From an uncultured Verrucomicrobiae bacterium (lineage in GTDB: Bacteria; Verrucomicrobiota; Verrucomicrobiia; Palsa-1439): a stretch of DNA of 13,152 nt. The notes under the pieces are model-generated. The model was given only the letters and a program-made list of their open reading frames with translations. It was not told the DNA's origin and made no database searches. Positions within the stretch are counted from its first letter, which is position 1, and every line of letters starts with the position of its first letter. Of this stretch, positions 1 to 7,428 are shown in pieces. Location of the stretch: the NCBI GenBank assembly GCA_937927265.1, contig CALBCO010000269.1:1-13152 (forward strand). Reading direction: 5' to 3'. A program made the position numbers and the translations under genes.

Positions 1-471
1 GCCGCCAGTGGCAATCCAGATTTCGACAGTGACAATTCATCGTCGCAGGCCTACTCCCTTACAATTACGATCAATCAAGGCGACTCGATCAAGTTAGGCG
101 GCCAGAACCAAACATGGGATTCTGGTTTCGGGACGTCTTCATTTCTGGAGTACCGGATTTCGCCTGACTTCAGTGGAACGTTCACCGCTATCAGCCTTCC
201 CTACTGGAAGACCGAGGCAGGCAATGATTGGTGGGACACGGTTCTCGGTGGCGGCTCATTGACCGAAATCGGCGCAAGTTTAACCCCAGGGACGTACTTT
301 TTGGAAATCTATCAACGTGCATTCCGCGATCCAAACACGGTGTACAAGAACGAAGCTGGCCAGAGCGGAAATAACTGGGAAGCTCGAATTGTGGTGATTC
401 CTGAACCATCGAGCATTTTGTTGGTCATCAGCGGACTGGCTGGTTGGTTCTTCCTGCGTCGCCGTCGGTGA
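1..471 (+). CDS. PEP-CTERM sorting-domain protein, 3' part only
   Basis: The reading frame is open from the first base, so the start lies upstream of the window; 156 residues are visible. The C-terminus is a typical PEP-CTERM signal: a Pro-Glu-Pro (PEPSS) followed by a hydrophobic helix of about 16 residues and a terminal run of four arginines. In known systems this tail holds the exported protein in the inner membrane until an exosortase cuts it and passes the protein to the cell surface or extracellular polysaccharide. The visible upstream part is Ser/Thr/Gly/Asn-rich with several tryptophans and looks like an extracellular beta-rich domain; I cannot assign it to a family. No exosortase is in the window. 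The gene ends just before a strong intrinsic terminator and is probably the last gene of its transcript. The class is certain; the function of the protein is unknown. Confidence 0.88.
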   Translation, partial: AASGNPDFDSDNSSSQAYSLTITINQGDSIKLGGQNQTWDSGFGTSSFLEYRISPDFSGTFTAISLPYWKTEAGNDWWDTVLGGGSLTEIGASLTPGTYFLEIYQRAFRDPNTVYKNEAGQSGNNWEARIVVIPEPSSILLVISGLAGWFFLRRRR

Positions 472-499
472 GTGCGCCTGACGTTGGGTGTTGACTCTC

Positions 500-533
500 G
501 CCCGCCCTGCCGAGTTGCGGGGCGGGCTTTTTT
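500..533 (+). terminator. Rho-independent terminator after the PEP-CTERM gene
   Basis: A GC-rich stem of 8 bp (500-507 GCCCGCCC with 520-527 GGGCGGGC) can extend by three more pairs, including one G-U, to leave a six-base loop CGAGTT. It is followed directly by six T (528-533). It lies 28 bp after the PEP-CTERM stop codon and only 15 bp before the start of the acyltransferase gene. Confidence 0.9.
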
Positions 534-548
534 CCTGTAGAAAGCGCC

Positions 549-1190
549 ATGCACATCATCAGTGGGCTGCTCTATTACGGTGTGGGTTGGCCATTGTTTT
601 GGGTCATCTTGCGTTTGATCTTCCTCACCCGGATCACGGGCTTGGATCGCGTGCCCCGCCAAGGTGGCTTGCTGGTAGTCGCCAACCACATCAGCTTTGC
701 AGATCCACCATTGCTGGCAGTCACGATTCCACGACGGGTGGATTTTATGGCGATGGTGGAAATCTTCCGCATCCCCGTTCTGGGCTGGTTAGCGACAGCC
801 CTTGGCGCTTTCCCGGTCGACCGTTCTCGTGCTGATCATCGGGCCGCCCGTGAAGCCATCCGCCGGTTGCGGACGGGGTGCTGTGTCGCCTTGTTCCCAG
901 AAGCCGGCATCCGGTTGAACGAGCAATCCGTGCTGGGGGGCAATCCGGTGTTCAAGCCTGGCGCGGGTTCCATCGCCTTGCTCGGGGGTGCCGCCATCTT
1001 ACCCGCTGTGATCCGCGACAGTCGCAAGCCCTACCGGTGGCAAAACTGGTTTCGGCGCGAGACGATGCGCGTCACGTTCGGTTCTCCATTCTGCTTGTGG
1101 TTGCCGGATAGCCGTTCAGGTGACGAACGGCGGCAGGTGGCCCGCGCTGTGGTGCGCGAGCAGTTGTTGAATACCGTTGCGCTGGAGTGA
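549..1190 (+). CDS. 1-acyl-sn-glycerol-3-phosphate acyltransferase family protein (PlsC-like)
   Basis: This is a 213-residue membrane-associated acyltransferase of the LPLAT/PlsC superfamily. The usual reaction is transfer of an acyl chain from acyl-ACP or acyl-CoA to lysophosphatidic acid, making phosphatidic acid for phospholipid synthesis. A hydrophobic N-terminal segment (about 5-27) is followed by the catalytic HX4D motif, NHISFADP, with His47 and Asp52. The substrate-binding block reads FPEAGIR (116-122) where classical PlsC has FPEGTRS, so acceptor choice may differ. The length fits short PlsC-like proteins. The ATG at 549 is the first sensible start; the upstream GAAAG is a weak ribosome site. 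The exported hydrolase follows after 20 bp, suggesting co-transcription. The superfamily is clear; lysophosphatidate as acceptor is inference, and other lipid acyl acceptors are possible. Confidence 0.88.
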   Translation: MHIISGLLYYGVGWPLFWVILRLIFLTRITGLDRVPRQGGLLVVANHISFADPPLLAVTIPRRVDFMAMVEIFRIPVLGWLATALGAFPVDRSRADHRAAREAIRRLRTGCCVALFPEAGIRLNEQSVLGGNPVFKPGAGSIALLGGAAILPAVIRDSRKPYRWQNWFRRETMRVTFGSPFCLWLPDSRSGDERRQVARAVVREQLLNTVALE

Positions 1191-1210
1191 TGGTCTGCTA
1201 AGGTTAGCGC

Positions 1211-1984
1211 GTGCGCTTCATTCTTCTCAGTTTGTTGTTGGCCGCACTCCCGGCCGTGGCGAAGCCACCGCCACCATCGCGGGTGGTCTGGTTCACGTCG
1301 GCGGACGGCGTGCGGTTAGTCGCCACCTACTATCCGGTCGCCGCTGCGCTGGCACCGGCAGTGATTCTGGTGCCGGGGTTCAGTCAAGACCGGCAGAGTT
1401 GGTCTCAATTTGCCGTACGGTGCCAAACCAATGGGTTGGCGGCGCTGGCGCTTGATTTGCGCGGTCACGGCGACAGCACCCGACAAAGCGGACCACTGGG
1501 ACTATTGACTCTCAACTACCGAGACCTCACCCCTCAGGATTTCCAATCCATGGCATTGGACGTTGAAGCCGCATTCACGTGGTTGACTGAGCAACCCGAA
1601 ATCAACGACCAGCGCATTGCCGTGGCCGGCGCGAGCGTCGGGGCCAATGTCGCGCTTCGCTACGCCGCGCTCAACGACGAAGTGGCCGCCCTGCTTTTGC
1701 TTAGCCCGGGCCTCACTTACAAGGGCCTGCGCACCGACGATGTCATCCAGAAATATGGGCCACGCCCGTTGCGAATCGCTGTTGGTGTGGGCGATGCATT
1801 TGCTTATGAATCCTCCAAGCGGCTCATCGAAATCCGCCAAGAAACGTTCCCCGCCACCAAAGCCGAACGCGAATTGCTGGAGTGTCAGGGAGGACTGCAC
1901 GGTACAATCCTGTTCGCCGGCATTTCCAAACTGGCGCCGGCGCTGGTGACCTGGCTGAAACAAGTCCTGTTCGGCACCCCATGA
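1211..1984 (+). CDS. Exported alpha/beta hydrolase
   Basis: A 257-residue alpha/beta-hydrolase-fold protein. It starts at a GTG with a Shine-Dalgarno-like TAAGG about 7 bp upstream. Residues 1-17 form a signal peptide (Arg2, a hydrophobic core, cleavage predicted after AVA17), so the enzyme probably acts outside the cytoplasm. The catalytic serine is Ser142 in the nucleophile elbow GASVG. The oxyanion-hole strand is VPGF near residue 55, and the LDLRGHGDS segment (81-89) is typical of lipase and esterase folds. The likely acid and base are Asp195 and His230 (GGLHG). The substrate is unknown; an esterase, lysophospholipase or dienelactone-hydrolase-like role would fit a neighbour of an acyltransferase. 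The stop codon overlaps the rhomboid start (ATGA), implying translational coupling. Confidence 0.85.
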   Translation: MRFILLSLLLAALPAVAKPPPPSRVVWFTSADGVRLVATYYPVAAALAPAVILVPGFSQDRQSWSQFAVRCQTNGLAALALDLRGHGDSTRQSGPLGLLTLNYRDLTPQDFQSMALDVEAAFTWLTEQPEINDQRIAVAGASVGANVALRYAALNDEVAALLLLSPGLTYKGLRTDDVIQKYGPRPLRIAVGVGDAFAYESSKRLIEIRQETFPATKAERELLECQGGLHGTILFAGISKLAPALVTWLKQVLFGTP

Positions 1985-2652
1985 TCCCGTTGCGCGACGA
2001 AAACCCGACGCGGACGTTCGCCGTCGTCACGCTGTTGCTGATCGTTGCCAACATCATCATTTTTGCCTACGAACTGACTCTCACCGCCGAACACCAACTC
2101 CACGCCCTGTTGGCCAGCTACGCGCTCGTGCCGGCAGAGATTCTGGCGGCTCCATCGTTGCCCGCCTACGGTACCGTGTTCACTTCGATGTTTCTGCACG
2201 GCGGCTTGCTGCACTTGGCCGGCAACATGTTGTACCTCTGGATTTTCGGCAACAACATCGAGGACGCAGTCGGGCATCTTCGGTTTGTGCTCTTTTATCT
2301 GTTGTGCGGTTTGGCGGCAGCCGCCACACACATCGCCATGCAACCGGAATCTACTGTGCCGACCATTGGCGCAAGCGGCGCTGTCTCTGGTGTGCTGGGC
2401 GCATATTTGTTGCTGTACCCACGGGCCAAGGTGCTGGTCGTAATTCCAATCTGGATTTTCCTGCGGTTCGCGTATTTGCCGGCATGGGTGCTGTTGATCG
2501 TCTGGTTTGCTTTACAATTGCTCAGCGGCTGGTGGACTGTCGGTAACCCACAAAGCGACGGAATCGCCTTTTGGGCACACATCGGCGGCTTCCTTGCCGG
2601 GCTGTTGCTGGTTCCCCTCTTTAAGAAGCGGCGGGTACGGCTGTTGCGGTAG
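1981..2652 (+). CDS. Rhomboid-family intramembrane serine protease
   Basis: A 223-residue polytopic membrane protein with about six hydrophobic segments. The rhomboid signature is complete: His78 and Asn82 in HGGLLHLAGN (oxyanion and fold residues), the catalytic GASG with Ser132, and the catalytic His200 in HIGG of the last helix. Rhomboids cut transmembrane substrates within the bilayer. The N-terminus (PLRDENPTRTF) resembles that of many bacterial rhomboids without a zinc-finger extension. The ATG at 1981 is chosen because it overlaps the preceding TGA (ATGA) and sits just before the first helix; the frame is open further upstream, but there it runs inside the hydrolase gene. No Shine-Dalgarno is visible, consistent with coupling. 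The last 32 bp overlap the end of the convergent cstA-like gene. The substrate is unknown. Confidence 0.93.
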   Translation: MIPLRDENPTRTFAVVTLLLIVANIIIFAYELTLTAEHQLHALLASYALVPAEILAAPSLPAYGTVFTSMFLHGGLLHLAGNMLYLWIFGNNIEDAVGHLRFVLFYLLCGLAAAATHIAMQPESTVPTIGASGAVSGVLGAYLLLYPRAKVLVVIPIWIFLRFAYLPAWVLLIVWFALQLLSGWWTVGNPQSDGIAFWAHIGGFLAGLLLVPLFKKRRVRLLR

Positions 2653-4324
2653 CCGTCGGATTCAACCACAGCCGCACCAAGGAGTTGACCAGCACTGCCA
2701 CACCCAACACCGCCAAAACCAAACTCACACTCCCCACAAAAACGCTGCCAGCGCCGAACAGATTCCGCTGCACCAACAGCGCCAGCGCCGTCAGCGTCGT
2801 CACAAACATGAAGACCATCGGAATCAAAATATACACCGCCCGGCGGCCCTGATGGCGTAGCCAAGTATAGACCACCAGCAACGCCAACGCGCCGAGCAGT
2901 TGATTGGTCGCGCCAAACGCCGGCCATATTGCCTTCCACGCAGGAATCGGCGTGCCCTGCGGTCCGGGAATCTCCACAAACACCATCACCGCCGGCAACA
3001 ACAACGTCAGTCCCGTACTGAGCAACCGCCCGACAGTGCCCCGAAACTTCAGCAACTCCTCCAAAATAAACCGCGCCAGCCGAGTGCATGTGTCCAGCGT
3101 CGTCAACAAAAACGTACTGATCGCCAACAGGCCAAACGTCGTACCCACCTGCGGACTCACACCAAACACCCCAACGAACTTACCGATTCCCCCGGCAAAA
3201 ATACTGACCGGCGTCTGTCCAGCAGCAGGCTTTTGCGCCAATATCATCACCGTCGCCAATGCCACCACAGCCAACAATCCTTCCGTCAACATCCCGCCGT
3301 AAGCAACGGGGCGAGCCGATTTTTCGTTGTCGAGTTGTTTCGACGTGGTGCCGGAGGCGACCATGCTGTGAAAACCACTGATTGCTCCACAGGCAACCGT
3401 CACAAACAACGCGGGGTACAACAGCCCCAATTGACCGTCGCTCCACCCGCGAAACATCGGATAGCTCACCGCGACCTGTCCCGTCATCCCGGCCAAGACG
3501 GCCCCCAACGCACCGCCCCCCAAGCTGGCGAACAACAAATAGGCCGACAAATAATCGCGCGGTTGCAACAACAACCACACCGGCAATACCGATGCCGCAA
3601 AGCAATAGCCCAACAGCAGCAAACTCCACGTGTTCTTGGCTGACCCCCCTACCGCTGGGATCAGGTCGGCCGTCAACGGCAATCGCAACCCAACCCACAG
3701 CGCAACAAACACCAATGGCACAAAGATCAACGACCCACGCGCCAGCGACAACCCAAACCGATAGATGGCCACCCCAAACAACACGGCCAAGCTGATGTAC
3801 AACAGTGATGCTGTTGCCACCGCGCCGCCTTGTTCCACCGCTTCGTTTCCAGTCGGCACAAAACTCGTCGCCGTCAGATCAAGAAAAACAATGATGACAT
3901 AGACCATCGCCACCCACGTGAAAATCAACAACATGTAGTAAGTGGCCGGACTCAGATAGTCGCGGCAAACCTGTCCAATCGAACGCGCCCGGTGCCGGAC
4001 ACTCGCCACCAGCGTCGCGTAATCATGCACACCGCCAATAAACACCGCACCAATCACAATCCACAACAGCGCCGGCAGCCAGCCGAACGCCAACCCGGCA
4101 ATGATGGGCCCGACAATCGGGCCTGCGCCGGCAATGGAACTGAAATGATGCCCAAACAAAATGACTGGCCTGGTCGGCACGTAATCCACACCGTCGTTTT
4201 GCTTGTGGGCCGGCGTCGGCCGACGCAGATCCAGTTGGAATTTTCGTTCAAGAAACCCACCGTATAGCCGGTAGGCGGCCAGAAACATGCCCGCCGTCGC
4301 CAAAATCAGCAATGGCAAACTCAT
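2621..4324 (-). CDS. cstA: CstA-family carbon starvation protein (peptide/pyruvate permease)
   Basis: A 567-residue inner-membrane transporter with more than a dozen hydrophobic segments. Family hallmarks are present in order: GAGPIVGP (66-73), FIGGVHDYATL (96-106), LQPRDYLSAYLL (253-264), ISGFHSMVASGTTSKQ (315-330), TTLDTCTRLARFILEE (408-423) and WPAFGATNQLLGALALL (467-483). Studied members, E. coli CstA and BtsT, import peptides or pyruvate when carbon is scarce. This protein is shorter than the roughly 700-residue E. coli CstA, as in many non-enteric bacteria. The ATG at 4324 is chosen because the protein then begins with the expected helix; a GGGGAG lies 13 nt upstream, which is rather far. 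The gene lies 36 bp after ccsA on the same strand, so it is probably in the same transcript. The family is certain; the substrate is not. Confidence 0.93.
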   Translation of the reverse strand: MSLPLLILATAGMFLAAYRLYGGFLERKFQLDLRRPTPAHKQNDGVDYVPTRPVILFGHHFSSIAGAGPIVGPIIAGLAFGWLPALLWIVIGAVFIGGVHDYATLVASVRHRARSIGQVCRDYLSPATYYMLLIFTWVAMVYVIIVFLDLTATSFVPTGNEAVEQGGAVATASLLYISLAVLFGVAIYRFGLSLARGSLIFVPLVFVALWVGLRLPLTADLIPAVGGSAKNTWSLLLLGYCFAASVLPVWLLLQPRDYLSAYLLFASLGGGALGAVLAGMTGQVAVSYPMFRGWSDGQLGLLYPALFVTVACGAISGFHSMVASGTTSKQLDNEKSARPVAYGGMLTEGLLAVVALATVMILAQKPAAGQTPVSIFAGGIGKFVGVFGVSPQVGTTFGLLAISTFLLTTLDTCTRLARFILEELLKFRGTVGRLLSTGLTLLLPAVMVFVEIPGPQGTPIPAWKAIWPAFGATNQLLGALALLVVYTWLRHQGRRAVYILIPMVFMFVTTLTALALLVQRNLFGAGSVFVGSVSLVLAVLGVAVLVNSLVRLWLNPTATATAVPAAS

Positions 4325-4360
4325 GACTTCATCGTTTCTCCCCAACACCAAGCCCGTGCC

Positions 4361-6286
4361 TCACACCCCGGCCTCACAAGAACTTCGCCACCAAGTTCGC
4401 GGCACCAAGCCCAGTGCGATGACGAACAATTGACTCGCCCCAAACAACATCAGCCACTTGAACGCGGCATCCATAAAACCGTAACTGTGCAGCCCGATGC
4501 CCAACATGTTCACCCCAAACCATGAAAATGCCGTGACAATATTACCGCCAATGGCCAACATCATCAAACCACGCTCACGGACAAGCCCAGCTCGTCGGGC
4601 GTGCAAGATGATCGCGTACCAAAGGACGATCAACAAGGCACCATTTTCTTTCGGATCCCACCCCCAAAACCGTCCCCATGATTGGTCCGCCCAAATACCG
4701 CCCAACACAGTCCCCACCACGCTGAACAACATGGCAAAACAAATCACCGCATAAACCATGCTCGCCAGCGCTCGACCCAGTGTGGTCTGACCAGCCGACA
4801 ATACCAACAAGGGCGTGAACACGCCGAGCAGGATATACGCGATGGCGAGTCCCCCAGCCACAAACGCGGCGCTGTAGCCCAGCGTGATCGTAATGACGTG
4901 CGTTGCCAGCCAAAAATTCGTGTCCAGAACCGCCCGCAACATCTCCATCGTGTCGCCACCAAGCGCAAGATTGTGCGCAATCAACAACGTGATAAAGCCT
5001 GCCAACCCAGCCACCGCGCTCCCCAGCCCAAGCCGAGAGATCCGCTCCAGCACCAACCCGAATGCGCATGCGCCCCAACCGATAAACACTGCCGTTGCAT
5101 ACAAATTCGTCGCCGGCGGACGCCCTTCCAGCGCCATGCGATAAACAAGACCAATAGTGTGCACGGCAAACGCCAACCCAATCAGATAGAAGGCCGACCG
5201 ACGCAAGGAATCGGACACCCCCGCCGACCAATCAACCGTTAATAATGCGCCTGCTGCTAACGCAAACGCAACCAGGTAAATGATCGTGGCGTGCAGAAAG
5301 AACTTGACCTGATTAAAATAATACTCGGCCCGCCCCTTGGCGACTTCGCGCGCAAAACGGGTCTTGAGCCAATCGCCGTAAGCGGCCACCGCGGCATTGA
5401 AGCCAGCCTCGTCCCCCCGACCAAAGGTCGTTGCCATCTGCGCATAATAACTAACGGACGGATGAATCATCCCATCTCGAAGCGAACTGAGCAGACTCAT
5501 CCCGACATTTGTCCAAGCGTCGGGCGGGGCACCTTCGGGCGGCGGCACCGCCAGCGGCAACGCCAAACGTGCCAATGATTCAAACTGCTGGACAAGACCC
5601 GCCAGCTTCCGCAAAGACTCCGTGTCAAATTCTTTACCAGCCTGCAGGGCGTGCGCTGCAGCCAGTCCTGCCGGCAACGCCGCCTGAAACTCAGCAACAA
5701 GCCCAGCGAAGTCCTGCGTCCCTTCCGGCTGCAGACTGTTTTTCAATTGTTGATACAATGACATCGCGTTGGCGAGCTTGAGCACCTGCCGTTGATACGC
5801 CGTCCGCTGCGCGCCCGGCGTTTGATTAGCCTGCTGTCCCTGTTCGGCAATCGTCGTCAATGCCGGCTGTAATTCCGTCCAAGAGTAGTACCGCAAACCG
5901 GATTTCTCCCAGCGCGTTTCGCCCAGCCTCAGTTCACTGATGAGTTCGGGATGATGAATCAGGAAAACCGGCCGCGTGTCGGCCACTTCAGGACGGAATA
6001 ACACTTCGAGCAGCCATTCCGTGGATTTCAACTTCCGAGGATGCCGCCAGAATTGCCACGACGGCACCATTTCGAGCGGAACATCACCCGTGCTGCGAAT
6101 CTGCAGCAGCGAGTTGCGCGCCACGGAATCAAACGGCTGGACCCGCCCCTTCATCAGCACTGGCAACCGGCCAAATGCGGCGGTGTGAAACTCCTTTTCG
6201 GGCGAAGGCAACAACACGACCACGATCTCCGCACCAAACAGCGCCAACCACAACCACGGCATCACTCTGAAGAGGAACGTTTTCAC
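4361..6286 (-). CDS. ccsA: Cytochrome c biogenesis protein CcsA with large N-terminal region
   Basis: The 641-residue heme-handling subunit of System II cytochrome c biogenesis. With ResB it carries heme to the outside of the membrane and attaches it to CXXCH motifs of apocytochromes. The C-terminal half (about 340-641) is a multi-helix CcsA core with the WWD heme-binding motif WGRFWGWDPKENGAL (from 537) and conserved histidines His376 (FAVHT), His463 (LATHV) and His600 (GIGLH). The first half is unusual: one N-terminal helix (about 7-25), then about 300 mostly hydrophilic residues, probably outside the membrane, containing a GRVQPFDSVARNSLL segment. The GTG at 6286 overlaps the resB stop (GTGA) and has a strong GGAGGG 4 nt upstream; in-frame codons further upstream lie inside resB and look non-coding. 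Confidence 0.94.
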   Translation of the reverse strand: MKTFLFRVMPWLWLALFGAEIVVVLLPSPEKEFHTAAFGRLPVLMKGRVQPFDSVARNSLLQIRSTGDVPLEMVPSWQFWRHPRKLKSTEWLLEVLFRPEVADTRPVFLIHHPELISELRLGETRWEKSGLRYYSWTELQPALTTIAEQGQQANQTPGAQRTAYQRQVLKLANAMSLYQQLKNSLQPEGTQDFAGLVAEFQAALPAGLAAAHALQAGKEFDTESLRKLAGLVQQFESLARLALPLAVPPPEGAPPDAWTNVGMSLLSSLRDGMIHPSVSYYAQMATTFGRGDEAGFNAAVAAYGDWLKTRFAREVAKGRAEYYFNQVKFFLHATIIYLVAFALAAGALLTVDWSAGVSDSLRRSAFYLIGLAFAVHTIGLVYRMALEGRPPATNLYATAVFIGWGACAFGLVLERISRLGLGSAVAGLAGFITLLIAHNLALGGDTMEMLRAVLDTNFWLATHVITITLGYSAAFVAGGLAIAYILLGVFTPLLVLSAGQTTLGRALASMVYAVICFAMLFSVVGTVLGGIWADQSWGRFWGWDPKENGALLIVLWYAIILHARRAGLVRERGLMMLAIGGNIVTAFSWFGVNMLGIGLHSYGFMDAAFKWLMLFGASQLFVIALGLVPRTWWRSSCEAGV

Positions 6287-7428
6287 GACACCCTCCGCTT
6301 CCGCAGGAAATCCATCAGGTGCATGAGGAATTGAACAACCAGACCAACGCCGACGATCAGACAGGCAACATAAGGCGTCAACCAACTCGGATTCCGCACC
6401 ACTTGCAACACCGTGCCGCGGTCGTCCTTGTCATAACTGGCCTGGTAAAATGCCTCGCCATCGTAGCGCAACGGATTGTTCATATAGATCAAGACTTCCC
6501 GATCCTCACCTGTGTCAGGACGGCGGAGACGAACCCGGCTGGAAAAATTCTTCGGAATATCCGTGCCCGGATACCGGTCGTGTCGGAATTCAAGCAGTTG
6601 GATCGAGAACGGCTTGTAATACCGCTCGGGACGCAGGGCGAGTTCATAACGGCATCCCTGATACACCACCGATTGCGGCCGCGCGAAAAATGCCGACACC
6701 AGATACGTGCCCACCGACCCGGTCTCGGTCACCAATTCGATCACCCCGGATGGCATATCGCGCTGGTCGGTTTCCGTCACGTGCGGCAACTCGCGCCACC
6801 ACAGACCAACCCCCATGCCGTTCGTTGCCGGCACCGCGATGTGGCCTGGTAACTCTCGCTCCACGAGCGAAGAATTCGCGTAAAACTCCCGCACCCGCAC
6901 CATGAACGGCAGCGCGGGATGCGTAATATCCCCACCGCGCAACAACCGCCGACCGGATATGGCAACCACTGTATCCGTGTCAGCCGCCGATTGATCTACA
7001 ATAGCCAGCTCATACCGGCGGGAGGCTTCCGAGTAGTTTTTCGTCTCCCCCTCGCGCAAGTGTATCAGGCTCTCCGTGGCGAGCAAATCGGTCAGCAACT
7101 GGCCGACCAGTAACAGCACCACACCCAGATGGATCAACGCCACGCCGACCTTGCGCCCACCGGGCCGGTAATACCGCCAGTGCGCCGCAAACAAATTCAC
7201 CAGCAACAAGACACCAAGCAGATAACCGCCCGGAAAAATCGGCAACCGCACCCCCACATCCCCCGGCCTCCAGTAGATGAACCAACTGCGGAAGAATTCG
7301 TGTTGGGCGCGATACAACCCCAGATGAACTTGAGCCAACGTCCCCCAGAACACCAAGATAAAAACGCAAGTCAACAGCCCGACGGTCAATCGCAGCGACG
7401 TGAAAATCCGATAGAGCCGATCAAGCAT
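6283..7428 (-). CDS. resB: Cytochrome c biogenesis protein ResB/Ccs1
   Basis: A 381-residue membrane protein, the partner of CcsA in the System II cytochrome c synthase. The layout is typical of ResB: three N-terminal helices (about 13-33, 66-83 and 93-115), a large extracytoplasmic domain (about 120-348) and a fourth helix (about 351-372). The motif NPLRYDGEAFYQASY (318-332) and the LQVVRNPSWLTPYV stretch leading into the last helix are typical of the family. His83 and His100, in or beside helices 2 and 3, are candidates for heme-relay ligands. ResB proteins are often longer, so this is a compact form. The ATG at 7428 lies 8 bp inside the end of the lipoprotein gene, and no good ribosome site is seen near it, so translation is probably coupled. 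The stop overlaps the ccsA start. Confidence 0.92.
   Translation of the reverse strand: MLDRLYRIFTSLRLTVGLLTCVFILVFWGTLAQVHLGLYRAQHEFFRSWFIYWRPGDVGVRLPIFPGGYLLGVLLLVNLFAAHWRYYRPGGRKVGVALIHLGVVLLLVGQLLTDLLATESLIHLREGETKNYSEASRRYELAIVDQSAADTDTVVAISGRRLLRGGDITHPALPFMVRVREFYANSSLVERELPGHIAVPATNGMGVGLWWRELPHVTETDQRDMPSGVIELVTETGSVGTYLVSAFFARPQSVVYQGCRYELALRPERYYKPFSIQLLEFRHDRYPGTDIPKNFSSRVRLRRPDTGEDREVLIYMNNPLRYDGEAFYQASYDKDDRGTVLQVVRNPSWLTPYVACLIVGVGLVVQFLMHLMDFLRKRRVS
6291..6296 (-). promoter_or_regulatory. Ribosome binding site that fixes the ccsA GTG start
   Basis: On the minus strand this reads GGAGGG, four bases before the GTG at 6286, inside the last codons of resB. It supports the GTG as the true ccsA start and a resB-ccsA coupling across the 4-bp overlap. 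Confidence 0.7.

Noticed and set aside
2900..3643. A 247-codon open frame on the plus strand opposite cstA
   Set aside because: It is the antisense of a well-supported CstA gene, is extremely Arg/Gln/His/Pro-rich, has no recognisable motif, and arises from codon bias in GC-rich DNA.
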